The notes beneath the pieces were generated by a model that did not search any database, was not told where the DNA came from, and saw only the letters and a list, made by a program, of their open reading frames with translations. The position numbers and the translations under genes were made by a program. This document shows positions 36,691 through 44,045 of a stretch of DNA of 64,000 bases, in pieces; within the stretch, counting starts at the first letter, position 1, and each line of letters begins with the position of its first letter. This stretch comes from Bacteroidales bacterium. GTDB lineage: Bacteria; Bacteroidota; Bacteroidia; Bacteroidales; WCHB1-69. The stretch lies in NCBI GenBank assembly GCA_017615795.1, contig JAFZZK010000035.1:1-64000 (forward strand), written 5' to 3'.

Positions 36691-37605
36691 ATGAGTATGG
36701 AAAAAAGAGAAGATGTTAGAACGATACATTTAAAAGAACACATTGAAAAGATTGCACAAATAGATAATGTATTAGAAATCTATTTATTCGGTTCTCGTGC
36801 CTTTAAAACTATGTGCAAAACTTCTGATATTGATATTCTTATTTACTATAGAGATGGGATAGAAAACGATGAATTAAAAAACATTAGAGATGCTGAACAC
36901 GCCTTAGATCTTTTCAAAACACAGGATAAACATTATGCTGAAAGTTTTTGCAATGGAAGTCACATTTTGAATGATAATTTGATTCAATCTCTTCACGCCA
37001 AACTCTTGTGGTCAAAAGAAAAAGGGTATAACGACGAATTTCTTAACAGTTATGGCAAGATTGATGTTTTACGAAATATAGATTTTAAGATGTCTTATTG
37101 CTGTACTTATTCGTCAGAAGAAAAAAAGTTTTATAGCACATACGGGTATGATGCTATTTTTGTAATAATGCCATTCCGTGACGAATGTGAACCTGTTTAT
37201 AATACCATTAAAGATGTATTTGGTAAACACAATCTCAAAGTAATAAGGGCTTCCGATAAAGAATTTAAGGATAATCTTTGGGATAATGTACAGATTTATT
37301 TAGATTGTTGTAGAGCTGCAGTTTCAATATTCCATTATGACGAAAAAAAGGAGCGTTGTTTTGACCGTTTGAAAAAACTATTTACGACTCCTAATAAACA
37401 AGTATTCAACCCAAATGTGGCTATAGAAACAGGGTATATGATGGCAAAACAAGAGGAAAAAGATATTTGCATATTAAAAGATAAGCGATTGGAAAAACTA
37501 CCAACAGATTTTCTCGGGAAACTATATAAAGAATACGACATCAACAATCTTGATGACCTCAAAGAACAATTGAACGATTGGATTAGAGATCATTTAAACA
37601 TATAA
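36691..37605 (+). CDS. Nucleotidyltransferase fused to TIR/deoxyribosyltransferase-like domain
   Basis: A 304-residue AT-rich gene product. Residues about 15-110 form a minimal nucleotidyltransferase, with G34-S35-R36 and D46-x-D48 (LFGSRAFKTMCKTSDIDIL). Residues about 150-304 belong to the TIR-like/nucleoside-2-deoxyribosyltransferase-like superfamily, recognisable from DAIFVIMPFRDE and FNPNVAIETGYMMAK, with E246 as a candidate catalytic residue. I do not recognise this fusion as a named system. A plausible idea is a defence effector in which the second domain cleaves NAD or a nucleotide and the first modifies a target, but that is inference. It lies between two 35-bp copies of the hsdR start. 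An alternative start is ATG 36697. Confidence 0.75.
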   Translation: MSMEKREDVRTIHLKEHIEKIAQIDNVLEIYLFGSRAFKTMCKTSDIDILIYYRDGIENDELKNIRDAEHALDLFKTQDKHYAESFCNGSHILNDNLIQSLHAKLLWSKEKGYNDEFLNSYGKIDVLRNIDFKMSYCCTYSSEEKKFYSTYGYDAIFVIMPFRDECEPVYNTIKDVFGKHNLKVIRASDKEFKDNLWDNVQIYLDCCRAAVSIFHYDEKKERCFDRLKKLFTTPNKQVFNPNVAIETGYMMAKQEEKDICILKDKRLEKLPTDFLGKLYKEYDINNLDDLKEQLNDWIRDHLNI

Positions 37606-37607
37606 CA

Positions 37608-37618
37608 ACTGATTATCA
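37608..37618 (+). promoter_or_regulatory. ACTGATTATCA motif before hsdR
   Basis: The same 11-mer occurs at 31424 (before the AlbA-domain gene) and 33003 (before hsdS). Three copies in front of three genes of one operon suggest a shared regulatory site or the edge of a recombining segment. Confidence 0.5.
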
Positions 37619-37649
37619 TGTCCTTCAACGAAATAAACGCAGTGGAAAA
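37615..37649 (+). repeat. 35-bp exact direct repeat, copy 2 (hsdR start)
   Basis: Right-hand copy of 36621-36655; it covers the real hsdR ATG at 37618 and continues into the intact gene. Confidence 0.95.
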
Positions 37650-40599
37650 CTTCGTCATCCATACGATGACTGGGGTGAACTTGAACGACCTCTCCCCCGG
37701 GAGAGGGGAGCATAATGTGGTTTGTGAGCCACAAGTTCCCTACGGGGCGCAGTGGGAGTACCTACCCGCCACGGAGCTGCCGCGCGAGATTACCGAGGTG
37801 ATGGTGGAAACGGAGGTGAAAAACGCCCTCGTCCGCCTCAACCCTGAGATTGCTGCACAACCCGAACGCGCCGATGAGGTCATCTTCAAACTGCGTTCCA
37901 TTCTGCTGTCGGTACGCAGCACCGGCCTTGTGCGCGCCAATGAGGAGTTTGCCGAATGGCTCAAGGGCAACAAGACCATGCCCTTCGGCAAAAATTACGC
38001 CCATGTGCCGGTCCGCCTCATCGATTTCGAGCATATCGCCAACAACAAATTCCAGTTGGTCAACCAATTCAGCATCCGCAACCGCGAAACCAAACGTCCC
38101 GACATCGTGATGTTTGTCAACGGCTTCCCCTTGGTGGTGGGCGAAACCAAAACACCTGTCCGTCCATCTGTGTCGTGGTTGGATGCCGCCTCCGACATCC
38201 ACGACGGCTACGAAAACAGCGTGCCGGAACTCTTTGTGCCCAATGTGTTCAGCTTCGCCACCGAAGGACGCGAGTTGTTCTATGGCGCCGTGCGCACGCC
38301 GCTGGAGTTTTGGTCGGCATGGCGGCTCAATGAGGGCTGCGAAGACTCGGAAATGCCTGGTTTGGAAAATGTTTCCGCCGAGATGCGGCAGTTGTTGTCA
38401 CCCAAAACCTTGCTTGACATTCTATACAACTACACCACCTACACCACCAACAAAAGCCGTCAGCGCATCAAGGTGGTGTGCCGCTACCAACAATACGAAG
38501 GCGCCAACCGCATCGTGGAACGCGTGTTGGAAAACAAAATCAAACGCGGCCTGATATGGCATTTCCAAGGCTCGGGCAAGTCGCTGCTGATGCTCTTTGC
38601 CGCACAGAAGATGCGCCGTATGCCCGAACTGAAAAGTCCCACGGTGATGATTGTGGTGGACCGCATCGACTTGGACTCGCAGACGCAGAATGTCTTCAAG
38701 GAAGCGCCCAATGTGATGCCCACAGAGGACATCGACACGCTGAACAAGTTCTTGGAGAACGATTCTCGATATATTATCATCACCACCATCTTCAAGTTCA
38801 AGGACGCCAAGCCTAACATCAACCGCCGCGACAACATCATCGTGATGGTGGACGAGGCGCACCGCACGCAGGAAGGCGACCTCGGTCAGCGTATGCGTAC
38901 CGCCTTGCCCAATGCTTTCTTCTTCGGTCTTACGGGAACACCCATCAACAAATCGGAGCACAACACCTTCTGGACTTTCGGCGCACAAGAGGACAAAGGC
39001 GGATACATGAGCCGCTACTCCTTCGAGGACGCGCTGCGCGACAACACCATCCTGCCGCTGCATTTCGAGCCGCGCCTGTTGGACATCCACATCGACCGCG
39101 ACAAAGTAGATGAGGAATTTGAGCGCATCTCCAATGAATTGGATGAAGACGCCAAAATCACCCTCAGCAGCAAGGCCGCCAAGATGCTGGAGTTTTTGAA
39201 GTCGCCCGAACGCATACAGATTGTCTGCAAGGACATTGCCGAACACTATCGCGACAAGGTGGAGCCACAAGGCTTCAAAGCCATGATTGTCACACCCGAC
39301 CGTGAAGCCTGCCATCTCTACAAGATGGAGCTGAACAACTACTTCCCTGATTCCGCTTCGGCGGTGGTCATCTCCACCTCTGGCAAAGGCGAGGACGAGC
39401 TGAAACGGCTCTACAGCCTCACCAAAGACGAGCAGGAAAAGGTGATCGAGAAGTTCAACAAACCCGATTCGGAACTGAAATTCTTGATTGTCACTGCCAA
39501 ACTGCTCACGGGCTTCGACTCGCCCATATTGCAGACCATGTATTTGGACAAATCGTTGAAAGACCACACTTTGTTACAGGCCATCTGCCGCACCAACCGC
39601 AAGTTCCCGAATAAGACTTTCGGTCGCATTGTGGATTACTTCGGTGTGTTTGATGATGCCGCCAAGGCTTTGGAATTCGACGAGGATGTGATGAAGAAAG
39701 TCATCACCAACCTCAACGATTTGATTAACGAACTGCCGCAAGCCATGGCCGACACGCTGTCGCATTTCAAAGGCGTGGACCGCACCATTGACGGCTTCGA
39801 CGGTTTGCAAGCCGCACAGGAAGCCATCAACACCAACGAAAAGCGCGATGCCTTTGCCGCCGACTATCGCCGTCTGTCCAACATTTGGGAATCGCTTTCC
39901 CCCGACCCTGCTTTGGAACCTTATCGCGTAGATTACAAATGGCTTTCCAATGTATATCAATCCGTTAAACCCTCTGGTCCCGATGCTTTGGGCAAACTGA
40001 TTTGGCTCTCCTTGGGCGCACAAACCAAGAAAATCATGTACGACAACATCCATGTGGCAGGCATCCATACTGACATGGAGGAGGTGATATTGGATGAAAC
40101 TATGGTTTCTGCGTTGATGGGCAACAAGGATATGAAGGCTGCCAAACGAATGGAGCGTGAGCTTATCAAGCGTTTCAAGAAACATGCCGACAAGCCGAAA
40201 TTCATCGAATTGAGCAAACGCCTGGAAGCCCTGCGTGACAAAGCCGAACAAGGACTGATTTCGAGCATCGAGTTCATCAAGGAACTTTGTCAGATTGCCC
40301 GTGAAACCTTACAGGCCGAGAAACAGGAAGCCGAGGTGGAAGTCCGCAAAACCGGCAAAGAAGCTTTAACGGAGTTATTCTTGGAACTTCGCACCGAAGA
40401 CACACCTGCCGTAGTGGGCCGCATTGTCGCCGATATCGATAGCATCGTGAAGGTGGTCCGTTTCCCTGGCTGGCAAACCACCAATGCAGGCGAACGTGAA
40501 GTGCAAAAGGCATTGCGCAAGACCCTGTTGAAGTACAAACTGCACAAGGAAGAAGCGTTGTTCAACAAGGCGTATATGTATATTAGGGAATATTACTAA
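37618..40599 (+). CDS. hsdR: Type I restriction endonuclease subunit HsdR
   Basis: A 993-residue translocase-nuclease. The N-terminal PD-(D/E)XK nuclease is readable as RPDIVMF...LVVGETK near 160-180. The motor has Walker A FQGSGKS and the DEAH box VMVDEAHRTQ, then TGTPINK and the QAICRTNR helicase motif, and a C-terminal helical domain binds the methyltransferase. Length and order are normal. Near the start, an 18-bp palindrome (37689-37706) codes DLSPGRG, which looks like a small inserted element. Composition returns to the GC-richer style of hsdM, so it belongs with them rather than with the two genes just upstream. Confidence 0.94.
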   Translation: MSFNEINAVENFVIHTMTGVNLNDLSPGRGEHNVVCEPQVPYGAQWEYLPATELPREITEVMVETEVKNALVRLNPEIAAQPERADEVIFKLRSILLSVRSTGLVRANEEFAEWLKGNKTMPFGKNYAHVPVRLIDFEHIANNKFQLVNQFSIRNRETKRPDIVMFVNGFPLVVGETKTPVRPSVSWLDAASDIHDGYENSVPELFVPNVFSFATEGRELFYGAVRTPLEFWSAWRLNEGCEDSEMPGLENVSAEMRQLLSPKTLLDILYNYTTYTTNKSRQRIKVVCRYQQYEGANRIVERVLENKIKRGLIWHFQGSGKSLLMLFAAQKMRRMPELKSPTVMIVVDRIDLDSQTQNVFKEAPNVMPTEDIDTLNKFLENDSRYIIITTIFKFKDAKPNINRRDNIIVMVDEAHRTQEGDLGQRMRTALPNAFFFGLTGTPINKSEHNTFWTFGAQEDKGGYMSRYSFEDALRDNTILPLHFEPRLLDIHIDRDKVDEEFERISNELDEDAKITLSSKAAKMLEFLKSPERIQIVCKDIAEHYRDKVEPQGFKAMIVTPDREACHLYKMELNNYFPDSASAVVISTSGKGEDELKRLYSLTKDEQEKVIEKFNKPDSELKFLIVTAKLLTGFDSPILQTMYLDKSLKDHTLLQAICRTNRKFPNKTFGRIVDYFGVFDDAAKALEFDEDVMKKVITNLNDLINELPQAMADTLSHFKGVDRTIDGFDGLQAAQEAINTNEKRDAFAADYRRLSNIWESLSPDPALEPYRVDYKWLSNVYQSVKPSGPDALGKLIWLSLGAQTKKIMYDNIHVAGIHTDMEEVILDETMVSALMGNKDMKAAKRMERELIKRFKKHADKPKFIELSKRLEALRDKAEQGLISSIEFIKELCQIARETLQAEKQEAEVEVRKTGKEALTELFLELRTEDTPAVVGRIVADIDSIVKVVRFPGWQTTNAGEREVQKALRKTLLKYKLHKEEALFNKAYMYIREYY
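37689..37706. repeat. Palindrome inside the hsdR coding region
   Basis: CCTCTCCC-CC-GGGAGAGG, a perfect 8-bp stem with a 2-base loop, read in frame as part of DLSPGRG around residues 24-30 of HsdR. Confidence 0.8.
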
Positions 40600-40639
40600 A
40601 CGATGCAGCAATCCGTTCAAAAGTTTATTGTTTTTTGAG

Positions 40640-40647
40640 TATTTTTG
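40640..40647 (+). promoter_or_regulatory. ruvX-def promoter -7 element
   Basis: TATTTTTG followed by CGGCCT; about 30 nt leader to the ATG at 40678. It rules against the in-frame ATG at 40645, which lies within the -7 element. Confidence 0.75.
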
Positions 40648-40677
40648 CGGCCTCAAAAAGAAGGTTTGATTTACGAT

Positions 40678-41130
40678 ATGGGACGCATTTTAGCCATAGA
40701 TTACGGACAAAAGCGGGTCGGTTTCGCCGTCACAGACGAGCTGCAGATCTGCGCCAACGCATTAGACACCATCCCCGTGGCACAGGCATTCGATTTCCTG
40801 AAAGCTTATCTACAACGTGAGAAGGTCGACGTCGTGGTAGTGGGCGAGCCCCGCAAGCTCGACAACACCCCCTCTGATTCGGCGCGTTTCGTGGAGCCCT
40901 TCGTCAACCGCCTGCGCAAGGAGCTGCCAAACATCTCCCCCGGCACCACCCTCGCCCGCATGGACGAACGCTTCACCTCCCGTATTGCTTTCCAGACCAT
41001 GATCGACATAGGCTTGAGCAAAAAGGAGCGCCAGAACAAGGCTATGGTGGACAAAATCAGCGCGACCATCATCCTGCAGTCCTATTTAGAGCAACAAGAC
41101 ATGATTAAACAAAGAGAAAACGACTTATGA
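40678..41130 (+). CDS. ruvX: Pre-16S rRNA nuclease RuvX/YqgF
   Basis: A 150-residue RNase H-fold nuclease family member that trims the 16S rRNA 5' end (also described as a Holliday junction resolvase homologue). The start MGRILAIDYGQKRVGFAVTD holds the first catalytic Asp, VVVVGEPRKLDNTPSDSA the central loop and DKISATIILQSYL the C-terminal Asp. The chosen ATG gives the family N-terminus. Its stop overlaps the def start in ATGA, so the two are coupled. Confidence 0.92.
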   Translation: MGRILAIDYGQKRVGFAVTDELQICANALDTIPVAQAFDFLKAYLQREKVDVVVVGEPRKLDNTPSDSARFVEPFVNRLRKELPNISPGTTLARMDERFTSRIAFQTMIDIGLSKKERQNKAMVDKISATIILQSYLEQQDMIKQRENDL

Positions 41131-41681
41131 TACTACCTATTTACGTATACGGCGAACCCGTACTGAGAAAGACGGCCGAAGAGGTCGACGTGGAAAACAC
41201 CGACTGGAAGCCCTTGATTGCCGACATGTTCGAAACCATGTACCATGCCAACGGCGTTGGGTTAGCCGCGCCCCAGATCGGCAAGGCCATCCGCATTTTC
41301 GTCATCGACGCCGAACCGTTCCGCGAATCCTATCCGAACGACGACCTCCGCAAGGGTGCCTTCATCAACCCCGTCATCACCGAGGAGTGGGGCGACGACT
41401 TCGTCTTCAGCGAGGGCTGTTTGAGCCTGCCGCAAATCAGCGAGGATGTCACCCGCAAATCCAACATCCACATTGAATACTACGATGAGGAAGGGCAATT
41501 CCACGAAGAGGACATCCACGGCATCGTGGCCCGTGTCATCCAGCACGAATACGACCACCTTGAGGGGAAGGTTTTCGTGGACCACCTCTCCCCCATCAAG
41601 AAAATGGTCCTGAAGCGCCAGCTCAACGACATTGCTTCCGGCAAGACCAAGGCCAGTTACAAGACCGTTCACCACAAATAA
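41127..41681 (+). CDS. def: Peptide deformylase
   Basis: A 184-residue metalloenzyme that removes the formyl group from new proteins. All three motifs are present: GVGLAAPQIG, EGCLSLP (metal-binding Cys) and QHEYDHLEG (two His and the catalytic Glu). It overlaps ruvX by 4 bp and is followed 6 bp later by the TPR lipoprotein gene. Confidence 0.97.
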   Translation: MILPIYVYGEPVLRKTAEEVDVENTDWKPLIADMFETMYHANGVGLAAPQIGKAIRIFVIDAEPFRESYPNDDLRKGAFINPVITEEWGDDFVFSEGCLSLPQISEDVTRKSNIHIEYYDEEGQFHEEDIHGIVARVIQHEYDHLEGKVFVDHLSPIKKMVLKRQLNDIASGKTKASYKTVHHK

Positions 41682-41687
41682 GCCGCC

Positions 41688-42266
41688 ATGAAATACTTTT
41701 CGACCATTCTGCCACTCATCACAGCAGCCCTGCTGTTCACAAGCTGTCACAGCAACTCTTCCGAGCAGAGCGGGAAGAAGCGTTTCGGCCAGAAACAGCG
41801 CGACATTGTGGAGTTGTACAACATAGCCGACTCCGTCTACCATTTCGGCGGGCATGCCGACACGGCCCTCTTCGGGCGCTTCATCCGCAAGGCGGTAGAC
41901 TTCGCGAAAGCTTATCCCAAAGACGAAATTTCAGCCGAGATGCTCTACCGTGCAGGCGTGGGCAGCATGATTTTAGCAAAATCAGCCATTGACCGCGCAC
42001 AAACCGCCCAATACGCCAAGCAAGCCATCGCCATCTTCAACCAATATCAGGAACAATATCCCAAGGGCGACAAGGCTGAATTTTGCTTCTACCAGCGCGG
42101 CATCATCTACGACGACATCCTGGGCGACACGCGCAGCGCCGAAAACGAGTTCCGCGACTACATCAACCGAAACCCCGGCGACTCCCTTTCTGCCCAGTTA
42201 GAGCAATATATCAAACTGCTCGGCAAGAACGAAGGGGAGATTGAAGAGGCACTGGGACTGAAGTAG
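41688..42266 (+). CDS. TPR-type lipoprotein
   Basis: A 192-residue protein with a lipoprotein signal peptide; the lipobox LFTSC gives Cys20 as the lipidated residue. Helical repeats (about 55-175) resemble TPR units with alternating A/Y/F positions (IFNQYQEQYPKGDKAEFCFYQRG). It would sit at the outer membrane or in the periplasm. It ends the ruvX-def transcript. I do not recognise a named family. Confidence 0.75.
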   Translation: MKYFSTILPLITAALLFTSCHSNSSEQSGKKRFGQKQRDIVELYNIADSVYHFGGHADTALFGRFIRKAVDFAKAYPKDEISAEMLYRAGVGSMILAKSAIDRAQTAQYAKQAIAIFNQYQEQYPKGDKAEFCFYQRGIIYDDILGDTRSAENEFRDYINRNPGDSLSAQLEQYIKLLGKNEGEIEEALGLK

Positions 42267-42346
42267 TGGAGAGCGTTTGATTTACGGTTTACGATTTTCG
42301 ACTTTTGGTCTAAAAGCCATAAATTAACCATCTGTTTTAAAGCACG

Positions 42347-42949
42347 CTAAAACTCCAAGCTCAACTGATTCTTCAAGTGAAAACTGCGACGGTGGTACGG
42401 TGAATAGCCGTATTTCATCACGGCAGCGACATGCTCAGGCGTGGGATACCCCTTGTTTTTTTTCCAACCATACACGGGAAACTCGGCATCAAGGCGGTCC
42501 ATCAGTGCGTCGCGGTATGTCTTGGCCAGGATGGAAGCCGCTGCGATAGACAGGTATGTCGCGTCGCCCTTGACCACACACTTATAGGGAATACCCAGGC
42601 GATCTTTGAATCGGTTACCGTCGATCAAAAGCAACTCCGGTTCGATTGCAAGGCCTTCCACGGCATCATTCATACCTTGAATGGAAGTGTTGAGAATATT
42701 GATTTCATCAATCCGTTTTTCGGATACCTCAACCACGCAGAAAGCCAATGCATCGCGCTCAATAACAGCTCGCAGCTGTTCTCTCCTCGCTGCTGTCAGC
42801 TGTTTGGAGTCATTGATCTCCTTGTTGAAATAATCGTAGGGAAAAATCACGGCGGCGGCGCAGACAGGACCCGCCAGGCAACCGCGCCCGGCCTCGTCAC
42901 ACCCACACTCGACGCACAGAGTTTCCGAAAAATGAGATTTCAAAGCCAT
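42347..42949 (-). CDS. rnhB: Ribonuclease HII
   Basis: A 200-residue enzyme that cuts RNA in RNA-DNA hybrids and at single ribonucleotides. The metal-binding GCDEAGRGCLAGPV (D18, E19), LLIDGN and SIAAASILAKTYRDALM segments give the four acidic residues. Its first 10 bases overlap the end of the membrane-protein gene that precedes it on the minus strand. Confidence 0.95.
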   Translation of the reverse strand: MALKSHFSETLCVECGCDEAGRGCLAGPVCAAAVIFPYDYFNKEINDSKQLTAARREQLRAVIERDALAFCVVEVSEKRIDEINILNTSIQGMNDAVEGLAIEPELLLIDGNRFKDRLGIPYKCVVKGDATYLSIAAASILAKTYRDALMDRLDAEFPVYGWKKNKGYPTPEHVAAVMKYGYSPYHRRSFHLKNQLSLEF

Positions 42950-43902
42950 AACAAAACAATTGATGCCACAATGAGCACATCATGGAAGAACCTCCGCTTT
43001 TTCATGAGAGAAATCATGCTATAAATCATCACCAACGGCACCACCATATAGACCAGGCTTTGCTGCAATTCCAGGTTGGAAAAGACGACCATCACCGCCA
43101 TGACAAGATTCAAGAACACCGTGATCTGGAAACGTTTGCGCAGGACAATGAGTTTGTTGTCGAAATAAAGTTTCAATACCGCGCTGAAATATATCGTCAC
43201 AAGCAAAACAACCCCTATCGTCACCCAGTCCACAACCTGGTCGCGGACAGCTGCGGTACTATGGAACAACTTGAAGAAGGTCAATTCCTTATAGGAGCCA
43301 AACAAGGCTGGCAACGTATCAGTGAGGTAGTGGAATGAAAAGAGATATATGGCCACAATCAAAATGCCGGAAAGGAGCACAAACGTATCCTTTGGACGAT
43401 AGACGTTGCCTGTAAACATCGCGAAAATCAGGAAGGGGAACAGCCACAAGGCATTGACATCGAGCAGAGAAGCCAGACCGATGATGATACCCGACGCGAA
43501 AATCCGGTTCTTGCCATGCGACTCGAAATCCGTGTTGACCAACATGACGAGCGAAAGGGCGAACATGGTGAAAAACGCCGGCGTAAATGTATTGAAGAAT
43601 TTGATGACATTCAGAAGCAGCAACAGAAAAAACACAGGCATGACCGTCCGGTTTTCTGCAAACTTGTTCACGGAATAGAAGCGCTGCACCAGCAGTATTT
43701 CCAGCAACAGCATCACCATGGCAATGATGCGCACTGCCAAAAGGTTATCAACGCCGAAGCGACAGAAGGACCGGAACAATGCCATTTGTCCCTCGGAGGA
43801 ACAGAGCGTCATCTGCGTAAAAATGGTAAACGCAGCCCATACGAGCAGGGGCAGCGACAGCAACAGCTGCAAATTCTTGTATCTATTCAGCAGATAAAAC
43901 AT
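42940..43902 (-). CDS. Multi-pass membrane protein of unknown function
   Basis: A 320-residue inner-membrane protein with about nine predicted helices and short loops; it may belong to the Bacteroidota DUF6427-type family, but I cannot confirm it. The ATG at 43902 is preferred over 43929 because a minus-strand -7 element occupies 43910-43917, between the two. It overlaps rnhB by 10 bp, so they are cotranscribed. No catalytic motif was recognised. Confidence 0.7.
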   Translation of the reverse strand: MFYLLNRYKNLQLLLSLPLLVWAAFTIFTQMTLCSSEGQMALFRSFCRFGVDNLLAVRIIAMVMLLLEILLVQRFYSVNKFAENRTVMPVFFLLLLLNVIKFFNTFTPAFFTMFALSLVMLVNTDFESHGKNRIFASGIIIGLASLLDVNALWLFPFLIFAMFTGNVYRPKDTFVLLSGILIVAIYLFSFHYLTDTLPALFGSYKELTFFKLFHSTAAVRDQVVDWVTIGVVLLVTIYFSAVLKLYFDNKLIVLRKRFQITVFLNLVMAVMVVFSNLELQQSLVYMVVPLVMIYSMISLMKKRRFFHDVLIVASIVLLWL

Positions 43903-43909
43903 TGGCGTG

Positions 43910-43917
43910 CAAAAATA
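43910..43917 (-). promoter_or_regulatory. Promoter -7 element for the membrane protein-rnhB pair
   Basis: TATTTTTG followed by CACG on the minus strand, ending only 8 bp before the ATG at 43902. The transcript would be nearly leaderless. Confidence 0.65.
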
Positions 43918-43997
43918 CAAAAAAGGCAATTACAAATCTGTTGATAAAATGCCTTTAAAAAAGGGATTTTTAACGGTTATGCAAAGGGGAAAAATAG

Positions 43998-44005
43998 TAT
44001 TTTTG
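43998..44005 (+). promoter_or_regulatory. Promoter -7 element of the giant adhesin gene
   Basis: TATTTTTG followed by CGGCCT, about 40 bp before the start. It is divergent from the membrane protein-rnhB promoter in the same 135-bp spacer. Confidence 0.75.
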
Positions 44006-44045
44006 CGGCCTTTATTAATTTTGAATATAATATAATATGCATACA

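Noticed and set aside
28449-40599. A prophage or integrative element carrying the restriction genes
   Set aside because: No integrase, tRNA-end attachment site or structural genes were seen at either boundary.
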